NCBI GenBank assembly: GCA_963930775.1
Contig: OZ005698.1
Span: 2,238,501-2,302,500 of the forward strand
DNA length: 64,000 nt
DNA from: Cliona cf. orientalis
Taxonomy: Eukaryota; Porifera; Demospongiae; Clionaida; Clionaidae
Direction: 5' to 3'
The position numbers and the translations under genes are program-made. The first letter of the stretch is position 1; each line of letters opens with the position of its first letter. Below, in pieces: positions 54,872-64,000 of this stretch. The notes under the pieces are model-generated. The model was given only the letters and a program-made list of their open reading frames with translations, was not told where the DNA came from and ran no database searches.

Positions 54872-57160
54872 ATGGCTAAACTCTTCCTATGTTTGATCGT
54901 GAGATTCCTCACTACTGACAGTGTCATTGCAAGCTACATCATCCAACCTTCACAGATACAAAATAATTGTGATGATCGTGTGGAATGTGATTGCGGTAAT
55001 CTCACACTTTTTCAGTTTATCAATAACCCGAGCAGTTATCTCAGAGTCACAAGTGACACAACACTGATCTTTTTGCCAGGAAATCACAGTTTGGAATCGG
55101 AGCTTCTTATTGAAAGTGTTCACTCATTCTCCATGTATGCATGGCACGGATCTTCGTTGAAGGCTACGATCACCTGTCGTCACAGTGCAAGATTTGAATT
55201 TAGGAACGTTAGCACTGTAACTGTGAGTGGATTAGAGTTTGTTGGATGTTCTGAAAATCGTGTGATATCTGTCGATCAATTTCAACTTGAAAATTCAGGA
55301 TTTATTGGCAATGGAATAATCTCTGGCACTGTACTGAGTGTAGAAGAAAGCACGGCAAAATTGGATAGGGTCTTATTCCTATCACAAAATAGTGGATTTC
55401 ATGCTGTAATAGTTTGTGTAATTAATTCTAATCTAACAGTCAGTCACAGCACATTCAAAAGTAATAGTGGGCCAGGAGATGTTCTGAAAGTTGGGAATAT
55501 AAATAATATGAGCTTCAGCTGCAATGAATTTGTCAGTAATCAGAATGGATATTATGGCAGGACCAGCATTGAACATACTAAGTTCATCAACAATACTGGA
55601 TCGATACTGACAGCTAGTCATACAGAAGTGAGCATCAGCTATAATGAATTTCTTGGCAATGATGCATATACTAGTCGATATTTATTAAACTTTGATGGAG
55701 TGCTCACTAGTATTGATCATAATAAGTTCATCAACAACACTGGATACTCAGTCCTGAGTGTAGCGAACACAGACATGATAACTCTACATTTAAATGAATT
55801 CATCAACAATAGAATTACCCGTGTAGTGTCACACAATACTACAGCAGAGATTTCGACGGATACATATTATTCTATAATTATTACGGGTATTGCAGTAGTG
55901 CACATACGGCACCATATTATATCAGCAGAGAATTTGACAGACAACGTATTTACAAACAATAGTGCAGCATATGAAATATACGTTAGGTCAGTCTGCAGAC
56001 CAGGCCTTGGTCTTTCTTTGGGAAATTCTCGTTGTATTCCATGCTCTGATTATTGGCTTCGAGAGCTGATAGGAATTGTGGCAGCTTCTTTTGTAGCTGG
56101 TATAGCCTTGGTCATCTTTATGTTAGCTCTCAACATGACTGTTCCTGTCTATGTCATATTTCTGGCCATAATTGTGATAGTGGCCAGCGAACGTTCATCC
56201 AAGTTTGCTAAGATCATTGGCAAAGGCAACCCAGTGGCAGTCCTGGCTACCATGATCTTGGTTTCTTCGGCTAAGTTGTTAAATGCAATCATTGTATCAC
56301 TCTTTCTGACATACTATCAACCGGCATATGGTTCACGCAATGTTGATGTCACAAAAATAGAATATGACCTTGGATCTCTGAATACCGAAGAAACTATGGA
56401 CATTGGAGCTACCACTTATTCTTTGATAACTATTGGCATACTGGTTTTTCTCTTTTGTGTTATTTATGTTGCACTTATCTTCCATTGGCAGTGGCTTCTA
56501 CGATATCAAGACAAGGCCATCTTTAAGTGGGTGAGGTACCAGAAACTGCGCCACTTCATAGAGCCTTACCACGCTCCCTACACTGCTCAATATCGCTACT
56601 GGACTGGCTTGCTGCTATTTATACGTATGCTCCTGTACCTTATTTCAGTCTTAAATTTCTCACTCGATCCACGAGTAGATCTCCTGGCGATGATCTTTAT
56701 CGTTGGTGGTCTAATACTCCTCAAGGGAGTGACTGCAAAGAGAGTCTACAAGAACTGGCCACTTGATGTCATGGAAACTGCTATCTACTTCAATTTGGTT
56801 GCTTTTTCTGCCCTCACGTGGTACATCTTAGACTTTGGAGGGAACCAGGTTGCTTTAGCCTACACGTCTGTCATGATCATTTTCGTCCTCTTATTGGGGG
56901 TCATTGTCTTTCATGTCTTACGCTACACCAGGCTTTATAAATGCTCTTTCGTTAAGAAGTCATTTGAGTGGACATCTTCTAAGCTACTGGAGAATAAGCC
57001 TAAGGAACAGCCGCTAAACGACGCCCCAGAAGAGCTGGACGGATATCGACTGGAAAGATCTGTAGCTGAAGATCAAGAGCTATCGACCATAACGTACTCG
57101 GTGGTTGAAATCAATGAACCAGCTCAGAGTCAAGACTCAGGGGAAAAATACACTGAATGA
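54872..57160 (+). CDS. Paralogue of the beta-helix membrane protein, with internal deletion
   Basis: 762 residues from ATG 54872 (MAKLFLCLIVRFL); an ATG 10 codons upstream (MTFIAFITIQ) is in frame but the shorter start aligns with the paralogue. The signal peptide and beta-helix ectodomain match the gene at 48716 closely. After the first membrane segment (GIALVIFMLALNMTVP) the sequence jumps directly to VYVIFLAIIVIVA. About 75 residues, including the family-conserved GTLNGILFYANIV and ISWLNLDIGFDICF stretches, are missing in frame (near 56143). The rest of the membrane domain and tail are intact. One or two passes are therefore lost, which would invert downstream topology or require refolding. 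It is either a degenerate or a divergent functional form. Confidence 0.8.
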   Translation: MAKLFLCLIVRFLTTDSVIASYIIQPSQIQNNCDDRVECDCGNLTLFQFINNPSSYLRVTSDTTLIFLPGNHSLESELLIESVHSFSMYAWHGSSLKATITCRHSARFEFRNVSTVTVSGLEFVGCSENRVISVDQFQLENSGFIGNGIISGTVLSVEESTAKLDRVLFLSQNSGFHAVIVCVINSNLTVSHSTFKSNSGPGDVLKVGNINNMSFSCNEFVSNQNGYYGRTSIEHTKFINNTGSILTASHTEVSISYNEFLGNDAYTSRYLLNFDGVLTSIDHNKFINNTGYSVLSVANTDMITLHLNEFINNRITRVVSHNTTAEISTDTYYSIIITGIAVVHIRHHIISAENLTDNVFTNNSAAYEIYVRSVCRPGLGLSLGNSRCIPCSDYWLRELIGIVAASFVAGIALVIFMLALNMTVPVYVIFLAIIVIVASERSSKFAKIIGKGNPVAVLATMILVSSAKLLNAIIVSLFLTYYQPAYGSRNVDVTKIEYDLGSLNTEETMDIGATTYSLITIGILVFLFCVIYVALIFHWQWLLRYQDKAIFKWVRYQKLRHFIEPYHAPYTAQYRYWTGLLLFIRMLLYLISVLNFSLDPRVDLLAMIFIVGGLILLKGVTAKRVYKNWPLDVMETAIYFNLVAFSALTWYILDFGGNQVALAYTSVMIIFVLLLGVIVFHVLRYTRLYKCSFVKKSFEWTSSKLLENKPKEQPLNDAPEELDGYRLERSVAEDQELSTITYSVVEINEPAQSQDSGEKYTE

Positions 57161-57291
57161 TAAAGAGCAAATTAATATTTTATCACTCAACATACACGCA
57201 TTGTTCAGTATATACTTCATTTGCTGCCAGTCATAATTAAATTTGTGCGTGTACATTAGTTTTAATAGTCGTGTATTTATAATATTATTTG

Positions 57292-57297
57292 AATAAA
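57292..57297 (+). promoter_or_regulatory. Polyadenylation signal AATAAA
   Basis: Lies about 135 bases after the stop of the gene at 54872. The aligned position in the first unit does not have the hexamer. Confidence 0.4.
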
Positions 57298-57753
57298 AGT
57301 TACCCCTTATCTAGCATATAGAGTTAGTTGTATAATGTACATGTAAGTCTCCGGTAGAAATTTATGGATGCATATATTATTATAATTGAATAATTTTGAC
57401 ATTCTGTGACCATGGTTACCAATCATAAAGGGAATTGCGTGCATACGATACCAATAATGATAAAATTGACTGTTAATCGGATGATATTATGGTACTCACT
57501 AGTGAATAGAAATTTCAGTTTGTGCTGCCAGTTTGAACGTGTCTCTAGAGTCCTCCATCTTCCCCTGTCTCCCCAGAACCTCTCCACAGTAGTACATAGT
57601 CAGCCAGTCATCTGGCTGCAACTCCAGAGCTGAGGAGACAAAAATGACATCAGCCTCTCACCCTCCCCCTCTCTTTCTTTCTCTCTCTCTCCCTCTCCCT
57701 CCCTCCCTCTCTTTCTCATCCATTACATGACACCCCTACACATATATGCTATA

Positions 57754-58140
57754 ATTACCCCGCGCGCATGCGCAAGGGGTAATGTGATCGGTTTTGTCTG
57801 TCGTCTGTCTGTCTGTCGTTAGCACAAAAATCGCCAGATCTGGAGATCTAGGCATCTGAGCGACTCGTAAATATAACTTACCCGTCGATGTCATCGAAAA
57901 ACTGGCTTCATTATGCTTCGAATCGTTTGGTAAGGTCTATGAGCGTCGCAAATACTGTATTTTGTTGACCACGCCTATCAACACTACCCACCATGTGCTT
58001 TCTGCTCATGCGCACAACCTGGCACAATATATAGGTAAAGGTCGGCAACACCCTACAGGTGGCATGCATATAGCTAGCTAGCCAAAGAGTTCGAGATCGA
58101 CGCTGCAGCGCGCGGGGTATGTGCTCTATAGAGCTCTAGT
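57754..58140 (+). repeat. Dispersed repeat, GAGCTC/CGCATGCGC family (reference copy)
   Basis: It begins with hairpin ATTACCCCGCGCGCATGCGC...GGGGTAAT, then a GTCT microsatellite, CACAAAAATCGCCAGATC, GAGCGACTCGTAA, GATAGGCGTGG-type words (reverse) and ends GGGGTATGTGCTCTATAGAG followed by CTCTAGT. Other copies or parts: 1541-1560, 14240-14360, 20270-20420, 22101-22260, 37478-37497, 39045-39063 and 41307-43244. Confidence 0.65.
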
Positions 58141-58427
58141 TTGTATAATGAGTTGGATCAAGTGGCAGGAACAGCCCTGCAAAAATTTTCAACCATAGAA
58201 GATACTGGGGACCTAAAATCCTGTCACAATAGCACACAAAAATTTGGGGGCCGTTTATGCCACTTGACCCGATGAGTTAATTATTTAATAGTATACTTGT
58301 ACTTTGATGTGTACAAATCTTGTATACCAATTACAAGTATTACAAGTGAAATAGGCACCTGAGTTTGAAATACCCTTCTGAGTTGAAATACCTATCTGAC
58401 TTTGTGTATGTATACTATTAGCCTGTG

Positions 58428-58579
58428 ATAGTGAGGTTGTATGTTGAATTTGGGTAAATAGCACTCCGAAATAGGCATTTGGTTCATCAAATTGTACTCG
58501 CTATCTCTCGTACAATTTTTGAACCAAATACCTATTTCAGAGTGCTATTTTACCCAAATTCAACATACAACCTCACTAT
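58428..58579. repeat. Foldback element, about 60-bp arms
   Basis: ATAGTGAGGTTGTATGTTGA at 58428 pairs with its reverse complement ending at 58579. The arms extend inward to GGTTCA/TGAACC with small mismatches. MITE-like. Confidence 0.75.
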
Positions 58580-58792
58580 TACCTATACAAATTAAAGCTT
58601 TTTTATAGTCCTGTTCGGCACTGCTGTAGTCCCCCAGGGAGTAGTGTAGGTTGTCTCAATTGAAGTACGATGGCGCAGAGTGCGGATTGAGCTCTATGGC
58701 AAGGTCAAAGTCTGCCAGAGCCAGTTTGGTATCTCTGAGAATGCTGTAAACTATGCCTCTGTTGACTAGCACAGAGTCATCCTGGTGGGAGG

Positions 58793-59906
58793 TACAGTGG
58801 CCCAGAAGTGCACTTGTTTCGGTCCTCAACTCATTCCTGATTCTGATTCTTTGACTTGATTTTGATTTTGATTCTGATTCTCTGATTTGATTCTGATTCT
58901 CCAACTTGATTTTGATTTTTAATTTTGATTCTGATTCTCTGACTTGATTCTTATTTGTAAGTGGATTCTGATTCTCTAACTTGATTCTTATTCTACGTAC
59001 AAGCTAGTGGTGACTCAAAATAATATCTATCTTTCCTTTCAGAATGGCAGTTGGATTAGGGTCACAAGCAGCGTAAGGGTGCATCTCCCCCAAAACTCCC
59101 CCCCCCCCTCCTCAGTCCTCCCCTTCAGTCAGTAGCCAACTTTGGGTTACTAGCTAGTGGTGATGAAAATCATCTGTGTGGGGCAAGCCTTCATGCAAGT
59201 CAAACAATTCATTCGAGGATTCATCATGCTCACAGTGTAGCTAGCTATAGACTACCATCATGATCACGTGCATGCCATTGGCGGCATGGGGCTGGTGCAG
59301 TGGCATCTCTAGGTAATTTCTACCTGGGTGCAAGTAAACAAAGAAAGTGAATGTATAAGGATAACAGATTTTACAACAGCATAACATGTCCTACTGCAGT
59401 AATAGCGTAAGAGGTACTATTAATTCCATGTAGACAGTCTTATTACTGTCAAGGTAATTTTACGGAAAAAGAGTGTAGCTACCATGAGTGGGTTAACATC
59501 TTGAGGATAGATTGTAGCTATGTGGCGGGGGCACAGGTGTATAGATTTGGTAGCTATAGGTCTGGTTCCAGTCTAAGAAGCTACCACGAGGGTGAAGGTA
59601 TGTGGAGAGCCCAATGAGAATCACATTAGAGAATCAGAATCCACTTACAAAATGTAAGTAGCTATATAGCTAAGAATCTAAAGAAGAATTGAATCAGAGA
59701 AACAAAAATCAAAATCAAGTTAGAGGATCAGAATCAAGTCAGAGAATCAAAATCAAAATCAAGTTGGAGAATCAGAATTAAAATCAAAATCAAGTTGGAG
59801 AATCAGAAGCAAGTCAGAGAATCAGAATCAAAATCAAACTCAAGTCGGAGAATCAGAATCAGGATTGAGTTGAGGACCAAAATGAGTGCACTTCTGGGCC
59901 ACCGTA
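58793..59906. mobile_element. Inverted-repeat element E, copy 2
   Basis: Same ends, subterminal GATTCTGATTCTCTGACTT arrays and internal text as copy 1, in the same orientation. The left flank is the TPR exon ending GGGAGG (58787-58792), and the right flank is CTACTATCCTAG, so its two flanks do not match each other but match the opposite flanks of copy 1. A deletion around 59545 removes the right part of the nested hAT-like element. Confidence 0.8.
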
Positions 59907-59966
59907 CTACTATCCTAGCCACCTTTCCATCCTATGAACTTGTCTACATGTACTTGCATGAGGATA

Positions 59967-60153
59967 CCGTAGATCTGGAAATTTTCGTGTACAGAAATTT
60001 TCGTATGATAAATTTTCGTGTAAAAATATTTTCGTAGGAACGACCCCTTACCGCATTAGCATTAACGGTGCATACTAATTTTCGTAAGATTAATTTTCGT
60101 AGCCGCCACCAACTACGAAAATATTTTTACAACGAAAATTTCCAGATTTACGG
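59967..60153. mobile_element. Mariner-like MITE, complete copy
   Basis: Ends CCGTAGATCTGGAAATTTTC and GAAAATTTCCAGATTTACGG are inverted repeats, with TA on both sides (59965-59966 and 60154-60155). 187 bp; multiple ACGAAAATT motifs. It lies 150 bases upstream of the ASC gene at 60304. Confidence 0.8.
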
Positions 60154-60303
60154 TAGCTAATGTTCATGTAGAAAATGACCACATCCACATATCCGGCCGG
60201 ATATACCCCCGATTGATGATATCACTTCCTGTTTGGAGACGTTAATTTTGTATGGTAAAGGGTCGACGGTGAGCTCAGAAATACTTGTGAAGATGAGATC
60301 GAG

Positions 60304-61514
60304 ATGGCATCTACTCATCAAAAGAGTCGAAGATCTCGATCAAGGAGTCTGGGAGATCTTCCTAGGACACCCTCGATCGACCATTCGGTCAAGAACGTGA
60401 CTCTTAAGAGAGGAAAGTCCTTCAAAGAAAGACTGTGCAGCAAAGACACGACGAAATTCAGGAAGTACATCGAGAACACGACCACTCACGGTGTGGTCAG
60501 GATCTTTACCGGGAAATCCAAAATCCGTCGACTGTTTTGGGCCATTGTCTTCCTCTCTGCGTTCATTGGGTGTCTGGCAAACATCGTTGTAAATATCATC
60601 AACTTGGCAAGGGATCCCACCGTGACCACAGTAACTCAGAAAGTGAACCGGCAGGGCATAATATTTCCAGCTGTGACCATTTGCAACGCAAACATATTTA
60701 AGAGGTCCGTGTTTGAGTCTATGGTGAATGAGAATGAACTGAACGCAATAACAGACATTTTCAGAAATCATAGTGAAGCATGTACAAATAGAACCGTCAT
60801 GAATTACCTGAACCAGAGCAATGTCAGCTATCGCCACATACAAGATGTAGCCAGGCACCAAGCTAAAGATTTTATTATAGAATGTACGTATGCTGGTGAA
60901 GAGTGCAGCCACACTGATTTCAGTGAAGTGCTCACTCGTCTCGGCTACTGCTATACATTCAATAGTGGTACCGGTAGACAGCCGCTTTTGAAATCTCAAG
61001 GAATTGGAATTAGGTATGGATTTTCTGTAACACTCAACATTGAACAAGAAGAGTACCTGGATTTGCCTATTTCATTCGGTTCTGCTGGAGTGAGAGTTGC
61101 TATCCACTCACAAGACCAACCCCCTGTTCCTGAGGATCTTAGCATTGCAATTCCACCTGGTAGAAATATGTTCATTGGAATTCGTCAAAAGAATGTGTCT
61201 GATACGAGCACTATTAGCCAGAATGAGGGGAGGTGCAGGGATGTTCAAGACACCAGTAGGTTTAATTTTCTCCAGGAGAGGTTTCAGTACTCGTCTTTGG
61301 CTTGTCTTGAGGATTGCTTCTTTACAAATATCACTGAGGAGTGCCGTTGCATTGAAACAGGTGTTAACACCCCACCCCCTTCAAGTCGCTATTATGGAAT
61401 GTATCCCGACTGCTCATCTGCTAACCTATGCTGTCTTTTGGAGCATTACTACGGAGCAATTGTGAGTTAAGGATGTGTTGTATCATCCTCTCCGCCCTCC
61501 TCTTTCTCTTAATT

Positions 61515-61601
<87 letters not shown>

Positions 61602-62284
61602 ATCTTCTTTTCCTGCTATCTTTCTTCTCCCTTTCTTACTCATCTCTCCATCCCCTCTCTCTCACTCACTCATTCTCACTCACTCTCTCTCTCTCTCTGA
61701 CCCACCTACACTCCCTTACTCTGTCCCGGTCCTTAACATAATATTCACACATACTACAGCCATGTGACTGTCCTGTTGCTTGTAAGTATACAACATATGA
61801 TGTCACTACCAGCTATTTATCATTTCCTGCTGCTGTATTGGCCGAGCAGCTGGCTACTGGCTACAATACAACTGTGACTAACATCTACGATAACTATCTG
61901 GCACTAAATATCTACTACCAGAGTCAGAACACTGACATTGAGGAAACAGTTAACGCTTATAGCGTTACAGCACTACTATCAGATATTGGTGGCCTACTGG
62001 GCCTATTCCTGGGTATGAGTGTCATCTCAATGCTTGAATTTGGTACATGGCTACTGGATGAGATCAAGGACAGGTGCTTTGGTGTGAACGATAAGAAATT
62101 AGAAGAGTGGTATGATGCAGCTGAGGCAGAACTTGAAGCTTTGGAGAACAAGCAGAAAAGTGAGCAGCAGAACTCTGCCACCTCAAAGTTGGCTGAAGCT
62201 TCTTTGGTAACATTGAATATTGACTCAGATAAACATAATCATTCGACAAACCGTCATGATCAGGCAGGGAACTGTAGAAGTTGA
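60304..62284 (+). CDS. Divergent ASC/DEG-ENaC channel, two exons, keeps HG motif
   Basis: Exon 1 60304-61461 (386 codons, donor GTGAGT, phase 0) and exon 2 61760-62284 (acceptor TACAG|CCA, 174 codons) give 560 residues. The cytoplasmic N-terminus is basic and Ser/Arg-rich, with the canonical gating motif TTTHG at 59-63. TM1 is at about 78-100 (FWAIVFLSAFIGCLANIVV) and FPAVTICNAN at 121-130. The ectodomain has CYTFNSG, CLEDCF and CSSANLCCLL in exon 1, then CDCPVACKYTTYD in exon 2. The pore and TM2 are at about 462-490 (GLLGLFLGMSVISMLEFGTW) with G-M-S as filter. The tail of 70 residues is acidic, then Ser/Gln-rich. It is the only ASC gene here with an intron and with His-Gly, so probably a more conserved lineage than the array genes. 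The stop at 61468 seen on read-through confirms the need for splicing. Confidence 0.9.
61516..61599 (+). repeat. CT microsatellite in the intron
   Basis: About 42 CT units, with further CT-rich sequence to 61700. It forms an unusually long pyrimidine tract before the 3' splice site at 61758-61759, which itself follows a short AT-rich gap. Confidence 0.95.
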
Positions 62285-62974
62285 CAAGGTACTAACCCTA
62301 TCCTTTTCTTGTGCATGCATGCAGACAATACTGTACTATCATAATATTATTAATAATAATAATTATTATGCTGACATATCTGAGCATTGCACTATAATAC
62401 TGCAGCTCATTTCAAAGGTCGCTTCTGATTGGTCAAACTGGCTAAAATTGGTCACGTGAAGGGGCGGGGTTTGGGTTTGGTATAGGGTTTTGTATGGAAG
62501 GGTTTGAAAACAGCTGCGGGGTATATAGTTCGCATTGCATGACATTGTCACACAGTCAGTGTATTTCTGGATATTGTACGACTGTTACAGTATAGTGGGA
62601 AATTTTTAGGGTCCAATTTCACCAATAATCACCTGTCAATAGTATTGTCCATACTATAATATCATCTATAGTGAAATTTATGCCCCTGAAAGTTTGCTGC
62701 TATTATAAAATACCTGTCCTGTATCAGTATATTATTGTAATGCAATCAGTGTTCTCTTTTCGCTTCCACTATTAAATATCTATTGTAATGAAAGCACTTG
62801 AGTGTAAAACCTTCGGTGCAATGATGTATGTTTTAAGCATATGCATGGTGCTTTGAACTATACTATACAATAATAATAGTATAATATAATACTGTTTGGT
62901 ATAACTTGTGTGTTACTGTAAAATTGTTGCCTATATTTAATTTATAACCAGATCAGTTATAAGATCCATCTGAT
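62285..62974. other. Non-coding 3' flank
   Basis: No gene seen. It contains the promoter-like patch at 62425-62528 and AT-rich sequence up to the solo LTR. Confidence 0.4.
62425..62528 (+). promoter_or_regulatory. Promoter-like cluster: CCAAT, E-box, GC box, TATA
   Basis: CTGATTGGT at 62425-62433 (reverse CCAAT box), CACGTG at 62453-62458, GGGGCGGGG at 62461-62469 and GTATATAG at 62521-62528 occur in this order within about 100 bases. No open frame of convincing quality follows before the window ends, so any transcript would be non-coding or start a gene further right. Confidence 0.3.
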
Positions 62975-63357
62975 TGTAACAAACAGGAAACATTGTGTAA
63001 CTGATTACTTCCTGTATTACATCATGGACTGTATAAATAGTGTGTGCATGTGTGCAGTGTTTCATTTAGAGGGGGGGGGGTGCCCTGGGATTCCCCCCCC
63101 CCTAAAATATTGAGAAATTTTAGTATAATATATACTAAATAAACAAATACCAAGATTTAAATTAAGGTTAAAGAGTGATTCGTCGGTGTGACTGTTTGAA
63201 ATGTCTAATATCGAGTCTGTGATTTGGGAAAGTTAATCTACATGTGTAATATGCACTAATTTCACACTTACTTAGTGGGTATGTATTTGTCAACCACAAT
63301 CTAGCTATAAGCACTAATTTTTGATCAAAATAGGCCTAAGATGCAATTCTTTATTCT

Positions 63358-63392
<35 letters not shown>

Positions 63393-63618
63393 ACCGACAT
63401 ATAGTTCCCCCCCCCCTAACAAAAAATCCTGTATGAAACCCTGTGTGTGTATTGTTTAGTTCTCCCTAGAATTTCCCCCTACAACTACTGTAAGAGAGCG
63501 CAGGCAGGGAGCAGTCGTTATAGGTGGGGGCCCGTCCGGGGTCCTGCGACCACTCACGGACGCGAGTGAGTCTGCCAACCAGTGTGACTTGGGGATCGAG
63601 ATCGAGTGTGGCGTTACA
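62975..63618 (+). mobile_element. Solo LTR with nested hAT-like element
   Basis: TGTAAC...GTTACA ends flanked by a perfect 4-bp duplication TGAT (62971-62974 and 63619-63622). Without the insertion at 63055-63443 it is about 255 bp and matches 14779-15038 in reverse. A TATAAATA box is at 63032-63039. Confidence 0.75.
63055..63443. mobile_element. hAT-like element within the solo LTR
   Basis: It starts CAGTGTTTCATTTAGAGGG and ends GTATGAAACCCTG inside a TG-rich stretch, so the target duplication (TGTGT-like) cannot be placed exactly. The LTR copy at 14779 provides the empty site. It includes a 34-G run at 63358-63391. Confidence 0.75.
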
Positions 63619-63622
63619 TGAT

Positions 63623-64000
63623 CAGCCACAAGAATAATTGTTGCACTGAATTTGGTATATCTTGGCATGTGGATCAGCAGATGAAAGCTGAGAAGCTCTT
63701 GGGGATATAGCTGCTATATTATTAGTGCGATCAATCGTGTTAATTATTATAGGAGCTACTGCTAGTCTTAGACCTATACACTAGTTTTGTTAAATAAAAG
63801 CCTGGCATTGCTATCACTTTTGTCCAATAACAAGCTAGGTGTCATTATGGAATGTTCAAGATTTTATGTGTTCCATGGGCACATGGCTTTGTTCATTGAT
63901 AACACTTCATTTCACAGTTCTCATCATCTCTGCCTTCTTTATTTAATATTAAATTTGATGAGCTCTTGATGGATAAAAGAGACAGAAATGGCTTATTAAT
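63623..64000. other. Right edge, non-coding
   Basis: No gene, repeat or RNA is recognised; the open frame at 63787-63969 has no coding character. Confidence 0.4.

Larger units (their letters stand above)
57499..58792 (-). pseudogene. TPR gene copy 2, broken
   Basis: The terminal exon 57499-57629 (131 bases, same length as in copy 1) remains open. The next exon (about 58604-58792) has an in-frame TGA replacing the CGA of FNRGN, a destroyed donor (AAAG|CTTTAA in place of AAAG|GTTTAA), and is cut in the middle by element E2 at 58793. A dispersed repeat (57754-58140) and a foldback (58428-58579) sit in its intron. The copy can no longer give the full TPR domain. Confidence 0.8.

Noticed and set aside
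48716-57160. Bacterial polymorphic outer-membrane (Pmp) genes or contamination
   Set aside because: The ectodomain resembles Pmp-type beta-helices, but the multi-pass membrane domain, signal peptide and surrounding intron-bearing genes and eukaryotic transposons show a host gene family.
60340-61047. Long minus-strand open frame of 235 codons
   Set aside because: It is fully antisense to exon 1 of the clear ASC gene and has no recognisable features; a shadow frame.

Overview
The window looks like nuclear DNA of a demosponge. Three observations support this. Secreted proteins of the sponge 'short-chain collagen C4-like' type occur in several copies. A large array of DEG/ENaC-family (ASC) channel genes and two genes for a beta-helix plus multi-pass membrane protein family are present. 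GT-AG introns and a dense load of eukaryotic transposons (hAT-like, Harbinger-like, mariner-like, TTAA-target, Copia, solo LTRs) are seen. No species name can be supported from the sequence alone.

Layout. 0-1 kb: an unrecognised minus-strand gene with an in-frame stop, next to a strong inverted repeat and a CCAAT/palindrome promoter-like patch. 1.8-5.4 kb: one intact two-exon C4-like gene and one decayed copy. 6.8-46 kb: an array of eight ASC-type channel genes or relics. Two (minus) at 6.8 and 11.5 kb are followed by a roughly 6-kb tandem duplication (about 13.5-19.6 and 19.6-26.3 kb), each unit carrying a minus-strand C4-like gene and a plus-strand ASC gene head to head. Then come an ASC pseudogene (27.3-28.9 kb), a Copia retrotransposon wreck (29.4-34.6 kb), an intact ASC gene (34.8-36.3 kb), a transposon-rich stretch in which another ASC pseudogene is split by about 3 kb of nested insertions (40.1-43.7 kb), and an intact ASC gene (44.4-45.9 kb). 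46.8-59.9 kb: two direct copies of a 1.1-1.2 kb inverted-repeat element bracket a duplicated pair of beta-helix/multi-TM genes, each followed by minus-strand TPR exons. 60.3-62.3 kb: a divergent two-exon ASC gene that keeps the canonical N-terminal His-Gly gating motif. 62.3-64 kb: promoter-like sequence and a solo LTR.

Biology. The intact proteins are all predicted membrane or secreted products: five single-exon ASC subunits, one two-exon ASC subunit, two C4-like secreted proteins and two large multi-pass proteins. The array has grown by tandem and segmental duplication while several copies decayed. ASC subunits assemble as trimers in other animals, so array members could in principle combine. 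No interaction between the channels and the C4-like proteins can be shown from sequence; their co-duplication as a divergent pair is the main hint.

Many transposon boundaries could be read to the base from target-site duplications or from paralogous empty sites. Start codons were set at ATG even where the open frame runs further upstream. Introns were inferred from GT-AG sites, reading phase and paralogue comparison, not from transcripts.
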